Assembly: GCA_018398805.1 (NCBI GenBank)
Contig: JAGFBZ010000560.1
Coordinates: forward strand, 523,501 to 587,500
Length of the DNA stretch: 64,000 nucleotides
Direction of reading: 5' to 3'
From: Hirundichthys speculiger
Lineage: Eukaryota > Chordata > Actinopteri > Beloniformes > Exocoetidae
A program made the position numbers and the translations under genes. Numbering within the stretch: the first letter of the stretch is position 1; each line of letters opens with the position of its first letter. This document shows, piece after piece, positions 1-60,768 of the stretch. The notes beneath the pieces were generated by a model. The model worked only from the letters and a program-made list of their open reading frames with translations. It made no database searches and was not told the origin of the DNA.

Positions 1-104
1 TCAAATTGGTGATGTCAACAGATGATGACAAGTGATGATTGCATCCAAGAACGGTGTCCATGAAAGGCTGAGTCTTTGAGGAGAAAACACAGACAGATAG
101 AGGA

Positions 105-830
105 TTGCCACTTTGTCAACAAATGTGTGAGAAAATAATTGAAATGTATAAAAAAAACAATCTTCCTCAGAGACAGATGGAGTGGACATCTGTGACCTCT
201 GATACCTCTGAGGGAACTGCATCAAGAGCTGTCATTCGTCAAAAGCTGACACGACAACATAATAAAAGTACAACTGTACAGTGTTGCATTCAGTACCTCT
301 CAAAACCTTACAGGCCAAAAAGAAAAAAAAAAGACTCCTCCTGTTAACTTTGACCACAGCTGGCACTGACATGTCTGGGCTCAGAAGTATCTAGACTTTT
401 ATAACACACAGTGGAAACGTGTGCTGCAGTCAGACAACTCACGCCAGATCTTCTTTTGAAGAAATGGCCAGTGTGTGCTGCAGACCAAAGACTAAAAAAC
501 AAACAAACATCCAGACTGTTATCAGCACCAAGTCCAAAAGCAAGGATCTGTGATGGTATGGTTTTTATGTCTTTTTAAGCAGTGCTCCTGGCAAAGGTCA
601 TTTACACCTGTGATGAAGTATTAATGCAGCAAACTGCACAGAGGTTGCGCTGGGGATTTCAGAGCAACGCAGGTCCTCTTCAGGATGACATCTATCTCAT
701 GGGCATCCATGCATTTTTCAACATCGCAATCTGGGCACATCTGAAAAAGAAGAGGGTGCAGGTGGTGGGCTGGTCCTCCTGCACTCCTGACCTGTGTTTG
801 CAGGTAGAATGGGACAAAACAACAGACACG
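105..830 (+). pseudogene. Degraded Tc1-like transposase (family A)
   Basis: Broken reading frames that, read together, resemble a fish Tc1 transposase. An N-terminal helix-turn-helix-like stretch at 105-340 is followed near 500-560 by an HPDCYQ-like then SVMVW-like segment. Near 715-800 comes a segment resembling the second catalytic Asp region and the SPDLSP-type motif (here CTPDL). Several stops and frameshifts separate these pieces, so no functional protein is possible. The family assignment rests on remembered Tc1 motif order. The 5' end of the element is not delimited and may run off the window. Confidence 0.6.
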
Positions 831-1188
831 CCGTCGCCACCATCAATGCTAGCAGATATCTGCTAATACTGATGTGTTTAAAAACCTGAGTAAAGCTCAA
901 AATCCTTATAATGGCATTGGGACACTGCATATTCTCTTCCAAACCAAAACACGTAGATGAATCTATCAAAGGTGTTATTACTTTACAGAAAGTGCAAAAA
1001 AAGAATACTGGGTTGTTCAAAAAACAGTGAAGTTTGATTAGTGAGGTCATTTATTCTGTGAAAAAAAAAGTCAAATGGGTAACCCTGATTTAAGGATGAA
1101 GGCAGAAAATGTTGTACATGCTGGTTATAGTGAATTTATAGTGAATAGTGTGATGAGTCGTTCTAGACATTACCCAGAAGAATAAAGA

Positions 1189-2475
1189 GTGTACTTTGAT
1201 GGCAACCAAAACAAGAAAGACCCGGAAGAAAACAGAGAACGGCCATTAAAATGGATGGAAGAACAGCCAGTGATCAGCTCCAGGGAGATCAAAGAAGATC
1301 TAAAGTTCCCTGTGAGGACTGGAACAATTAGAAGTTGTTCCAGAGATATCAACAAGAAGCAAGAAGCCCCCACAAAGTCCCATTGTTGAAAAAAAACGAC
1401 ATGCACTGAAGACTTTACATGTTAACTGGTCTAAAGAGAAATGGAGCAACATTTTATGGACTGATCAAAGCAAGATTGTTTCTGAGGAAAAAGAAAGAAA
1501 AAAAAAAACAAGAAATGCAGAGGAACTGAGGAACAGAATGGAAAACCTGTTGACAGGTGACAGAAGCTGGTCGACTCCATAAACACAGGTGTGAAGCAGT
1601 TCTCAGAAACAGCTGTTACACAACTAAACATTACAGTGATCCCTCGCCAATTCCCGCTTTAAGTTCCGCAGTTTTAGTTATTCGCGGATTTTTCTGAAAT
1701 ATATAATATAATTAAAAAATCAAGAAAAAAATTGCAGAAGCATCACAGGATGTTGTGCGCGTTCTCTCACAGCGAAGAAATGTTGTGAGCCAGTCTGGCC
1801 CCTTTAAGAAGGTGGCCTTATGGGTAATGGAGTGTGTGTGTTGTGGGACGGCAGAAGAAAACGAGGTTAGATGGAAAGTGTAGTGAGCATAAACAGCAGC
1901 CCAGCGTGTATAGATTTACATTCTCTGTTAACCGACAGGAGCCCAACAATACAACCTGTGTGATGTTACAAGTTCCTGCAGTGCCAGAATAAAGTGCTCG
2001 TTCCATGCAGAGAAAACCGGACTTTTTCTTTTGTTGTTGTTAGCGTGTTAGCTGTAAATTACGAGCCAAAAATAGCACAATACCAGTAGTTTCTTTACTA
2101 CGGTTTGGAGACCAGAGGCTGTGAAGGTAACAGAAAGACCACAGTCGCGCCGGTCCCCATTAACCGCAAAAAATAAGGGATCACTGTAATTCAGTGATTC
2201 ACAGGAAAGAGAAATTTTCAAGCATTTCTCAATTCATACAGTAAATGTTTGAGTTTAAAGAGAAAAATGCAGTCTCTTTCTCTTGAACAGCCTAACATAC
2301 CTTTTCCTTTTCTTTGTAAAGTAAACCGTAAACGGTAACACATTTTTTCTTCATCTTTTGATTTGGACTAGAATGTGCAGCGTTCCCAAGGCGTTCGAGT
2401 GCTACTGAGATGATTTTGCACCACTTTTCTGAACGCAAAGCGATTTTTTTGAACACAACTGTAAATGAAGCTGAT
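1189..2475 (+). mobile_element. Degraded Tc1-like element (family B), split by a MITE
   Basis: Positions 1189-1389 read as the DNA-binding half of a Tc1 transposase (REIKEDLK followed by a basic stretch). A frameshift leads at about 1430-1485 to a WSNILWTDQSKI segment, which corresponds to the first catalytic Asp of the DDE domain (WTDESK in active elements). The element's 3' non-coding end resumes at about 2189-2475, after a 553-bp pogo-like MITE that interrupts it. This appears to be a separate family from the remnant at 105-830. It is non-functional. Confidence 0.6.
1634..2186 (+). mobile_element. pogo/Tigger-like MITE, copy 1
   Basis: A 553-bp element starting CAGTGATCCCT and ending with its inverse AGGGATCACTG, flanked by TA on both sides (1632-1633 and 2187-2188). 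TA duplication plus CAGT-type ends is typical of the pogo/Tigger branch of Tc1/mariner. It has no transposase. Compared with copies at 18138, 60140 and 63591 it lacks an internal block near the 3' end, with the junction at about 2145. It is inserted inside a Tc1-like relic. Confidence 0.8.
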
Positions 2476-2576
2476 GAGAAAAAATAATCTCAAAAATCAT
2501 TGCACTTTTTTTTTCATACACATGTTCCACACATGTGTATGAAAGTATCTATGCATTAGTAGCATAGCTACTACTA

Positions 2577-17039
<14,463 letters not shown>

Positions 17040-17460
17040 CTTCCCCTCTCTGCCGCTCCTTCCTCCGCCTCACGACCGGCCACGGCCAGCTCCCATCCCG
17101 GTAACGTCCGAAGGCAGGGACCTCCCCGGCGGAGCAGGGAGCTCGGTCACCCCATCCGCCGAAAGTCCGTGTCCGGTTTCACGATGACGGGGCCTGCGGC
17201 AAATCAGCATCATCTGCCCCGGACTTGGCGGGACCCCACGCTGTGTCCTTCCCGCGTCTCTCTCTCGCTCTCTCTCTCTCCCTCTCCCCCACCCCCTCCT
17301 CTGACCCGCTCACTGGTTGACCGGTACCCGCTCCATCCTGCGGCTCTGTGCTGCTCACCGGGAAACGTTACCGGGCATCGCAACCCTCTCTCCTCAGCCG
17401 CTTTCTCTGCCGCCGCCGCCGCTCGTGCTGCTGAAGCTGTGCGCGCATGCACGTGAAAGC

Positions 17461-18135
17461 GCGCGACCGACAGCGAAGCAGACTCAACGAATTAGGAGTC
17501 AGTTATTTTCCCCGGACATAAACACGTGTTAGATTTTCTTTTTAAGGGAGGGGGGGGGGGTGATGAATGGCCACGCGCAGTAAACGTCGTCAAGGTTGAC
17601 CATCGTTATTTAATACAACTTTGATCCACCATGGATGCAGCATCCGTTGGGTCCCCGGTGACGTCACACAACAACATCCCCCCCCCCCCACCCCCACCCC
17701 TTCCCGTCTATTCACCTGAGAGCAGCCTGCTCACAGGCGCGAGACTGACTCGTGCGCAGGGGCAGGAAAATGACAGCCTGCCGCACTGCTTGTGGTAGAC
17801 TACTTGTGCTGAATAAAACACTTATAAAATCCCTCAACAAACCTTATGCGTCCACTTATACAGCTGTTGCATAACCACTTTAAAAGGAATCATCTTCACT
17901 CAGAGTACAGGTAAAACTTTTAGACTGAATGAAACCGCTGGCTTTATGTGCCCCCCCACCCTTTATAACTAGAAATCAAATATAGTGGCAATGAAAAAAA
18001 AAATTATAATTTCTACCCATTAACCCAACATCTATGCCCAATACCCCTTAATGGGCACCAATCCAAAGGAATGTTGTCAGTACCAAAGAGGAGTTGTAGC
18101 TCTCCTAATCCTACAACTATCAAGTGCATATGCTG
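17461..18135. other. Intergenic, no recognised gene
   Basis: Upstream flank of tmem151b, with G-runs and C-runs at about 17550-17561 and 17679-17700. No coding or RNA feature is recognised. Confidence 0.5.
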
Positions 18136-18137
18136 TA

Positions 18138-18776
18138 CAGTGATCCCTTGCCAATTCGGTTTTATTTATTCGCGGATTTTTCAGAAATATATAATATAAT
18201 TAAAAAAATAATAATTTTAATCACAGAAACATCACAAGATGTTGTGCGTGTTCTCTCACAGTGAAGAAATGTTGTGAGCCAGCCTGGCCCCTTTAAGAAG
18301 GTAGCCTTATGGGTAATGATGTGGCCTTATGGGTAATGTAGTGTGTGTGTCGTGGGACGGCAGAACGAAAACGGGGTTAGATGAAAAGTGTAGTGAGCAT
18401 CAACAGCAGCCCAGCGTGTATAGATTTACATTCTCTGTTAACCGACAGGAGCCCAACAATACAACCTGTGTGATGTTACAAGTTCCTGCAGTTCCAGAAT
18501 AAAGTTCCCGTTCCATGCAGAGAAAACCGGACTTTTTGTTTTGTTGTTGTTAGCGTGTTAGCCGCTAATTACGAGCCAAAAATAGCACAATACCAGCAGT
18601 TTGTTTACTACGGTTCAGAGACCAGAGGCTGTGAAGGTAACAGAAAGACCACAGTTGAGCCTTTGTCTTGTTTCGCTGCAGTGACTCGCTACTTTTTTGT
18701 GGTTTTTAAACATATTTTAAACACATTATTGAGGCTCGGGGGGCTCCGGCTCCAGTTCCATTTTGATTTACGAGAC
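18138..18776 (+). mobile_element. pogo/Tigger-like MITE, copy 2
   Basis: Starts CAGTGATCCCTTGCC after a TA (18136-18137) and matches copies 1 and 3 over most of its length. It retains the internal block deleted in copy 1 and the GAGGCTCGGGGGGCTCC segment missing from copy 3. The terminal repeat at the right end has decayed, so the right border is approximate. Confidence 0.75.
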
Positions 18777-19399
18777 ACATATTTTTTGCCTAAATATTTT
18801 CAGTTCAAGGTAAATATTTTTGACATCTGTAACAGCTGATCCAAGCTGCTGAGAGTTAACTGTTGCTACAGTTATAAATATCTCAGAACCTCCAGCATTT
18901 GAAATAAGATTCAAGGATTTAGAAAATAAAATGTATTTATAACTGATAGTGTCATGGGACGACCCTGAGTTGGATGATGTAGATATGGAAAAAGTCTGAT
19001 ATCTCTTTGTGACAAAGCTAGGTATAATTAGCTACGCCCTCTCTGTGGTCAGCAGGATACATACCAGGTCAATAAGTCTGAAATGTATTGAGGAGCAAGG
19101 CCATTTAAGACTTTGACGATGAGCAGTAAGATTTTAAAATCAATCTCACAGGCAGCCAGTGTGGAGATGCAGAAAACAGGCGACGTGTTCGTGCTTTTCA
19201 TCCAAGGTAATGAGTCAAGCAGCAGTGTTTATAACCAGCTGGAGTCCGTTAAAGGAGCGCTGACTGAGACCTGTGTGCAGTACATCACAGTAGCTAAAGC
19301 CAGAGGAGACAAGAGTGTGCAATGTGCATAACTCTTGTCAGCAGCTAAAAGAAATAAATGACCTAGTGCTAGATGCTGCTGAGATTTAACCTGGAATGC

Positions 19400-20060
19400 T
19401 CAGTGGGTTGACATCAACCCAGATTGCCAAATCAATCCATCTGTCCATCCATGCAGAGAGGCCCAGACCTCTCTCTCCTGAGCCACCTCCACCAGTTCCT
19501 CTGCTGAGATGTTCCCTGGCCATATGAGAAATCTAACCTCTCTAGCATGTCCTGGTTGTGCCTCTCAGCCTTCTCCTGGCACCTAAAACACCTCCCCAGG
19601 GTGTCCATCCTAAAAAGATGCCCAAAACCACCTCAGTTAACGCCTCTCAATGTGCAGAAGTGCTGCTCAAATCTTCCCTCAGTCATAAGCAACACGCCAG
19701 TATACTTCTATAATCCTCCACTGGAGGCAGTATTTTACTACCAACCTATTTCCACCCTTTTTCCAGGTGAGAACCATGGTCTCAGATATGGAGATGCTGA
19801 TTCTCATCCCTGCTGCTTCATACCTGGTTGTGAACTGCTCCAGTGAGAGCTGGAAGTCCCGGCTGGATGATGCCAGCAAGACCACATAATCAGCAAATTG
19901 CTGAAATGAAATTCTGACAGTAGAAAAGCAGACTCTCTCTGCCACTTTGTTGTGTTTGGATATTCTGTCCATAAAGCTTATGAACAGACTTGGTGGCAAA
20001 AGGCAGTCCTGACATCGTCCAAGTCCTCCTGGAAAAAAAATCTGATTCAATACCAGCAAT
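19400..20060 (-). pseudogene. Non-LTR retrotransposon reverse transcriptase fragment
   Basis: The minus-strand frame 19679-20059 contains SLFISFMDRIS, then QFADYVVLLASSSRDFQLSLE, the palm region of a LINE reverse transcriptase. The catalytic FADD is altered to FADY, which would kill activity. Further down (19400-19680), broken frames continue with the arginine-rich C-terminal RT tail. At 20080-20420 weaker upstream LINE-like sequence may continue. It is 5' truncated and non-functional. Confidence 0.7.
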
Positions 20061-20539
20061 GTGACTCAAACTATTGCTGTATTTCTATAAGGAAATGCCC
20101 CATAGTAACAAACCCAGTAGCCCACACTCCTGGAGTTGTCTCTGTCTCCAAGGGACAGAGTAGAACATCAGTCTACATGTGTCACAAAGCACATGTAGAC
20201 TGGTTGAGCAAACTACCTTGCCCTCTCCAAGACCTCGGTGAGAGTAGAGGCAGTCCAGAGTCCTATGACTTAGACAGAACTGTCATTGTTCCTCCTGAAT
20301 CCAATGTTGGGCCACCAACTGAACTCTTCTCCAGCACCCCTGCATATACCTTACCAGGTAGGTGCGATTCCCTTGCAGCTAAAACACATCCTATAGTTCT
20401 CTATCTCAAAAGCGGAGCTACCAGTCCAGAGTCACTGTCCCGGTGTCAAAAACAAGCTATGATAATTCTGCTGTTTCATAATCTTATCTTCACGCTATAC
20501 GTGATGTCACATCTTGCGGTGTGTCTCTAAAAAGGACTT

Positions 20540-22935
20540 GTGCTACCAAACACATGCCAGAATATTGAAGTTCATCCAATTACAACCTTGCCAATACATA
20601 AGATTTTCTTCAAGATTCAATAATAAAAAAGGAATAACATGCAAACCAACCTGTGTACAAGTGTCACATACCCAAATCATGATGAAGACTTAGATTTTTT
20701 ATCGCCCATATGGTGCCTGCTTAGCTTCATTTATTCCCAGTATTCACGACACCAACTATGAAAGGAACCATTAAACTTTCCATAAGATACTTGTCATCAC
20801 CAGTGGGACCAACTTGAGCTTTAGTGCCTTGTCCGAGGAAGTTTGGAAGTGTAATGTACAACCACCCTGTACAGCTGTGTGTGATTGTGTATAGTGTTTG
20901 TTTTTAGTCAACAACTCAAAATGTGCAGTTTTAAAAGCTGAAGATCACAATGGTTAAAATGAAAAACTGAATGTTAAACAACAACATAACTGTTGACAGT
21001 AGCCATTAAAACTGGTTTGTCCCAATCCAGGGAGCTACATGTGCTAGTAGCATCTCGTGCTGAGAGACGACCATCATATGTCACTACATTAATTCTAATT
21101 CACTCCCTAAACCGTGTTTTTCATAAAACCCATCAACAGCTCTGTTTCTCAATGAACTCAAAACCCGATTTACTCATGTTCAAAGAAAAAAAAACACTCT
21201 GTATAAAATATTTGAGTTAGATTTTCTTACCTGCGTACTCACCATCTGTTCATGGCAGGCCTTCAACCAGCGGGTGGTCCATTCTGACTGAAGCAGATTG
21301 GGTTTCTTTATCTTCCCTCAGTTATCCCCCTACTAATCTACAGATGCTCTCCAGCACCAGGGTCTGGCAGACAACCACACAAAGGTAAACAACATCAGAA
21401 ACTGAAGAGCTCTGCAGGTCTTTTATAGGAGCCCAAATACACGTCACAACACTTACTGACAAAATCATACTAAGAGATTATCTGCCACACTTACTTGTGG
21501 CAAATAATATTTCATTCCAGGAATAATCAAGTAAAGTCATGGTGTCAAAAGTACTCTGTGAATTTGTAAGGCCTGAGCAGTTTTTCTATGAGCATGCTGT
21601 AAATAAATGGTGGCAAGAAAAAAAAAAAACTTTTGAATTGATCAGCACTTATGTATAAATTTCCCAAAATTTGTTCAAATACTGATTTAATTTACAGTCA
21701 AGGACAAACAAACTACAGCATTTTAAGAATATTGCACTGCTACCATGCATAAAAATGAATTATATTGTATATTTATCAGAGAGAAATTAAATGTGAGCAC
21801 AATAGAGACTTGCTACAATTATTTATTTGTAGAGGTTGTACTGCCATCGTACTATCAGGGTCCAGACTTGAATCAGGTGAATAAATTGTGTGAAATCAGA
21901 TTGAAGGTTGGTCTGAAGGAGAACCAGGCGGTGCCATTAATACGTCCTGAAATTAACAAACAAAAACAGGATGAGTAATACTGACTCTTCATTTAAACCC
22001 CGGAGAGAAATCACAACTAATAACACTAAGTCTTAATGTGCTTTCATTACTTTTTTCAGACTAAATTACAACAAAAATCATCAAGAAAACAATAAAATAA
22101 CTTTATAAACTTCTAATTTGATCAAAGTTGATTATGTTACATTATTACAGAGACATTACTATAATGTGCACGATGCAGTCTGGATCAATGACCTCATTTG
22201 GCTCTGCTCAAAAGGGACAAATTTTACTACCCAGATGTAAAGATATCAATTCAATGTCACATGGTGCTGCTTTCAGTTATTTATTTATTTTTTGTTGAAT
22301 GACGACAAGGAAAGAAGACGGAGCCTACACAGCTTTCCTTGATAACAGTTTGAGCAAAAACAGCATCTTAAAGAGCCCTTCTGTGTTCTTGGCACATCTT
22401 GCCTGATCTAACACCTTTGTCAACTTTGAGCCAACGGGAAAGTGCCCTACAGTACTTACTGTGCCTATTATTATGTCCTGTGTAATGTTTCAGCACTGTT
22501 AAGTCATTAACAGACTCTCTTTTTATATGAGTGAATTATAAAAGACAACCTTCTGCAACATAATGCTGCTGGATTATTATATTGGCATCAATGAATTGTC
22601 CTCAGTCAAAGGCCAGCCGCCATCACCAGTGCAACATGAACAGCTGGTGATAGAAGGTAGAGTTCTACACATTCAACATTCGTCTGCAACCATTAAACAG
22701 CAGCTGCCGTACAGACTATACTCTTCTCCACAACCGCCTCCCCACCTCTATGATCTTTATACTCGTGTACATTTCCAGTAATGTCCACGGTGCACAGGTT
22801 ATGATTAAGGCTAAATGGAAATCTCACTGTGGGCTCCAGACGTCATTACCCAAAATGCACTGAAACAAATAGCAATGGTGGACTAAGAGTGGAAAGATTT
22901 TCTCTGATATTAAAAAAGAAAAATGATATATAACT
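20540..22935. other. Intergenic between spag17 and tmem151b
   Basis: AT-rich sequence with no supportable gene. A short minus-strand stretch at about 21228-21290 is open and ends at a GTAAGA-like donor, but it has no recognised similarity or partner exon. Confidence 0.5.
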
Positions 22936-22940
22936 TTTTT

Positions 22941-22946
22941 TTTATT
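22941..22946 (-). terminator. spag17: spag17 poly(A) signal candidate
   Basis: AATAAA on the minus strand, about 340 nt downstream of the spag17 stop codon (23287-23289). It is the first canonical hexamer I noticed after the stop, giving a short 3' UTR. Confidence 0.5.
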
Positions 22947-23286
22947 TCAAATTGTATGATACTTACGCTCTTTTAGCAGAAGACTGAACCGGAGAGTGTG
23001 GGTTCTTCTTTGTGCGATTTCCAGAGTCTCCCTTTTTTCGAGTACTGTTGTGGTCCTTGTCGGATAATCTCTCAGGAATGATGAGTGAAATTATGTAAGG
23101 ACCTTTGTCACTGTTTCTTTTACATAGACTTGTTGAATATACAATACAAATTCCTCCTTCAAATTTAAAAGATTATAAATATAGATTCATCAAGCTTTAA
23201 TAACCTACATGTAATGCAAGCAGGTCTGATTCCTCGCTCACATAAAGATGCATAGTGAACTAACTTTTAAGAATCTTTTGAATTTC

Positions 23287-58500
<35,214 letters not shown>

Positions 58501-58580
58501 TACCTCTTAATGTGGATAAAAGAACAAAGGACACTGAAAAAACAACCATACGACACACAACTTCATACAGACACCAATAA

Positions 58581-58602
58581 TGTTTGTGTTGCCCATAGTA
58601 AC
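58581..58602. promoter_or_regulatory. spag17: RFX X-box with adjacent forkhead site, spag17 promoter
   Basis: GTTGCC-CAT-AGTAAC at 58588-58602 is a perfect fit to the RFX consensus GTNRCC-N(0-3)-RGYAAC, centred about 95 bp upstream of the spag17 ATG, the usual window for ciliary genes. It is preceded at 58581-58587 by TGTTTGT, a forkhead (FOXJ1-type) core. RFX and FOXJ1 together drive motile-cilia genes, so the pair fits the gene's role. Binding itself is inferred. Confidence 0.8.
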
Positions 58603-60137
58603 CGTACCAGCTGCCCGCTGTCAAGTAATGGTCCCGAGGTACACTTCCTGTACACTTTCAAAATAAGAGCATAAAGGACGACATTTGTTATTTTACTTGA
58701 ATAACATGAAGTGCGAGAGACAAAAATAATCTGAAAATCTAAAATGTTCATATATATGAACATATCATCTATCATCAGGTTGGAGGAAACAACTTCTCAT
58801 CTGATATTGAGTTTCAAATATAACTGCAGGCGTTCACAACGCTGCTATCATGCTTTTCAGGTCAAGATAAAGTGTTACACAACCGCATCTTCATAACCCA
58901 CTGCCTCAAAAACAAACACGGAAGACATTATCAGTTATCTTAAAACATTTTCTGTTTGAGTTTTTGAGTGTCTATGCAAACAAATCAATATCTCCCCAGT
59001 GACAAAATTTGCTTGTTTTGTTTCCCGTTCTAGCTGTAATTGTATAGCTTTAAAGAGGTCCATAAGATGTAAAAAAAAAAAAAAGATACTCTATTTAACG
59101 ATGAATGATTCACACATAACAAGTTAAATGTAAAGGAACCTCAAAAGGGAATTCTCTTGCTCTGCTCATCAGTGTTAAGTTTCTTTTATTTGTATCATGC
59201 ACGTCATATTTGTATCAATGTCATTGTTTGGCACAAATTTACAATCAATGCCCTCAGAGCATTTTTACTAATACAAAGGGACGTTGATCTGAAGGTGATT
59301 TTAACAACGCAGCAACCTATTTTCAGCAGTGCCCCATAAAAGCACAAAAGTGAGCCACTGCCCACCTGTCAGATGCCAGAGATATTCATGTTTCAGGCCA
59401 GCAGTTCGTTAGTGACAGAGGAACTGCTGGTTCTAGACTTTCCAGAGACAGTGCCCAACAAAGGTCTCACACCAGGCAGATAAACACTGCAGAGACACTT
59501 TTATGCATTAACATCTCATCCACACTGCTAAAACAGTGTAGCAACATCTCAAAATATCCTTTTTTTTTTTGGTACACACTGCTGCTAAACCAGTAGCATC
59601 ATGTGCCTGCAAGGGATATATTTCACCCAGCAACAGTTGTAAGGGTTTATTAAAGATCTGCTGCCACTTGTGACTTAAAATGATGCAACTTACTCCAGTT
59701 TATATAATAAACTTAGAAGTGAAGACATGCTCATGCGCCAATAAAAGCAAATGAGGTCAGACATCTGGCCTTGGGAAAGGCACTACCTGTACTTACCATT
59801 TGATGACACTCAGTACCTCAAAGCATCTTTGACCTATGATCACATGAGATAAATGGGTTTACACCAAGTGCTCACAGACTATTGGATGCTGCATTTAGAT
59901 AGGTGTTCTTTTATATTTCACACCCTGAAGGTGACTGTTACCGATGGAAAAGGGGAAGACAAAGAGAGAAAGATAAATCAAGAACAAAGTGCATTTTAAC
60001 CATCAAACCCATCTGCAATACATACTAAAATGAAAAAAAAAAACCTTAGAATTAACATGCACTTATGGATTTTGTACTTCACATGAGCTTTTACTGGTTA
60101 TAAGATTTTCCTAAGAAGGCTGACTGATAATCAACAC
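58603..60137. other. Upstream of spag17, no recognised gene
   Basis: About 1.5 kb of AT-rich sequence with only short frames. I see no divergent gene sharing the spag17 promoter. Confidence 0.5.
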
Positions 60138-60139
60138 TA

Positions 60140-60766
60140 CAGTGATCCCTCGCCAATTCACGCTTTAAGTTTCGCGGTTTTAGTTATTCGCGGATTTTTC
60201 AGAAATATATAATATTAAAAAAAAAATAAAGAAAACATCACAGGATGTTGTGCGTGTCCTCTCACAGTGAAGAAATGTTGTGAGCCAGCCTGGCCCCTTT
60301 AAGAAGGTGGCCCTAATGGGTCATGGTGTGGCCTTATGGGTAGTGTAGTGTGTGTGTCGTGGGACGGCAGAATGAAAACAGGGTTAGATGAAAAGTGTAG
60401 TGAGCATCAACAGCAGCCCAGCGTGTATAGATTTACATTTTCTGTTAACCAACAGGAGCCCAACAATACAACCTGTGTGATGTTACAAGTTCCTGCAGCG
60501 CCAGAATAAAGTGCTCGTTTCATGCAGAGAAAACCGGACTTTTTCTTTTGTTGTTGTTAGCATGTTAGCCGCTAATTACGAGCCAAAAATAGCACAAAAC
60601 CAGCGGTTTCTTTACTACGGTTTAGAGACCAGAGGCTGTGAAGGTAACAGAAAGACCACAGTTGAGCCTTTGTCTTGTTTCGCTGCAGTACCTCGCTACA
60701 TTTTTTTGTGTTTTTTTAAACATATTTTAAACACATTATTTAACTGTGAAAAATAAGGGATCACTG
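60140..60766 (+). mobile_element. pogo/Tigger-like MITE, copy 3
   Basis: A 627-bp copy from CAGTGATCCCT to AGGGATCACTG, flanked by TA (60138-60139 and 60767-60768). It closely matches copy 2 up to about 60740, where the GC-rich block seen in copies 2 and 4 is missing. Confidence 0.85.
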
Positions 60767-60768
60767 TA

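Noticed and set aside
17169..17456. Plus-strand frames in the CpG-rich island suggesting a divergent gene
   Set aside because: GC-rich sequence readily yields long frames; no motifs or splice partners support a divergent coding gene.
20170..20202. Perfect 13-bp hairpin (CAGTCTACATGTG / CACATGTAGACTG) as a regulatory RNA
   Set aside because: It lies within LINE-like debris, has no flanking conserved context and is too short to be convincing.
19952..20530. 192-codon plus-strand frame
   Set aside because: It is antisense to the LINE reverse transcriptase relic and the upstream LINE-like region, with no motif of its own.
21228..21290. Short minus-strand exon-like stretch (…WTTRWLKACHEQMV…) ending at a GTAAGA donor
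   Set aside because: No recognised similarity, no convincing acceptor and no partner exon nearby.
22974..23094. A minus-strand open stretch after the spag17 stop that could be an extra terminal exon (Lys/Ser-rich, ends before TAA)
   Set aside because: Exon 47 has no usable in-phase donor before its own TAA, and the candidate acceptors give the wrong phase. It fits better as 3' UTR before the AATAAA at 22941.
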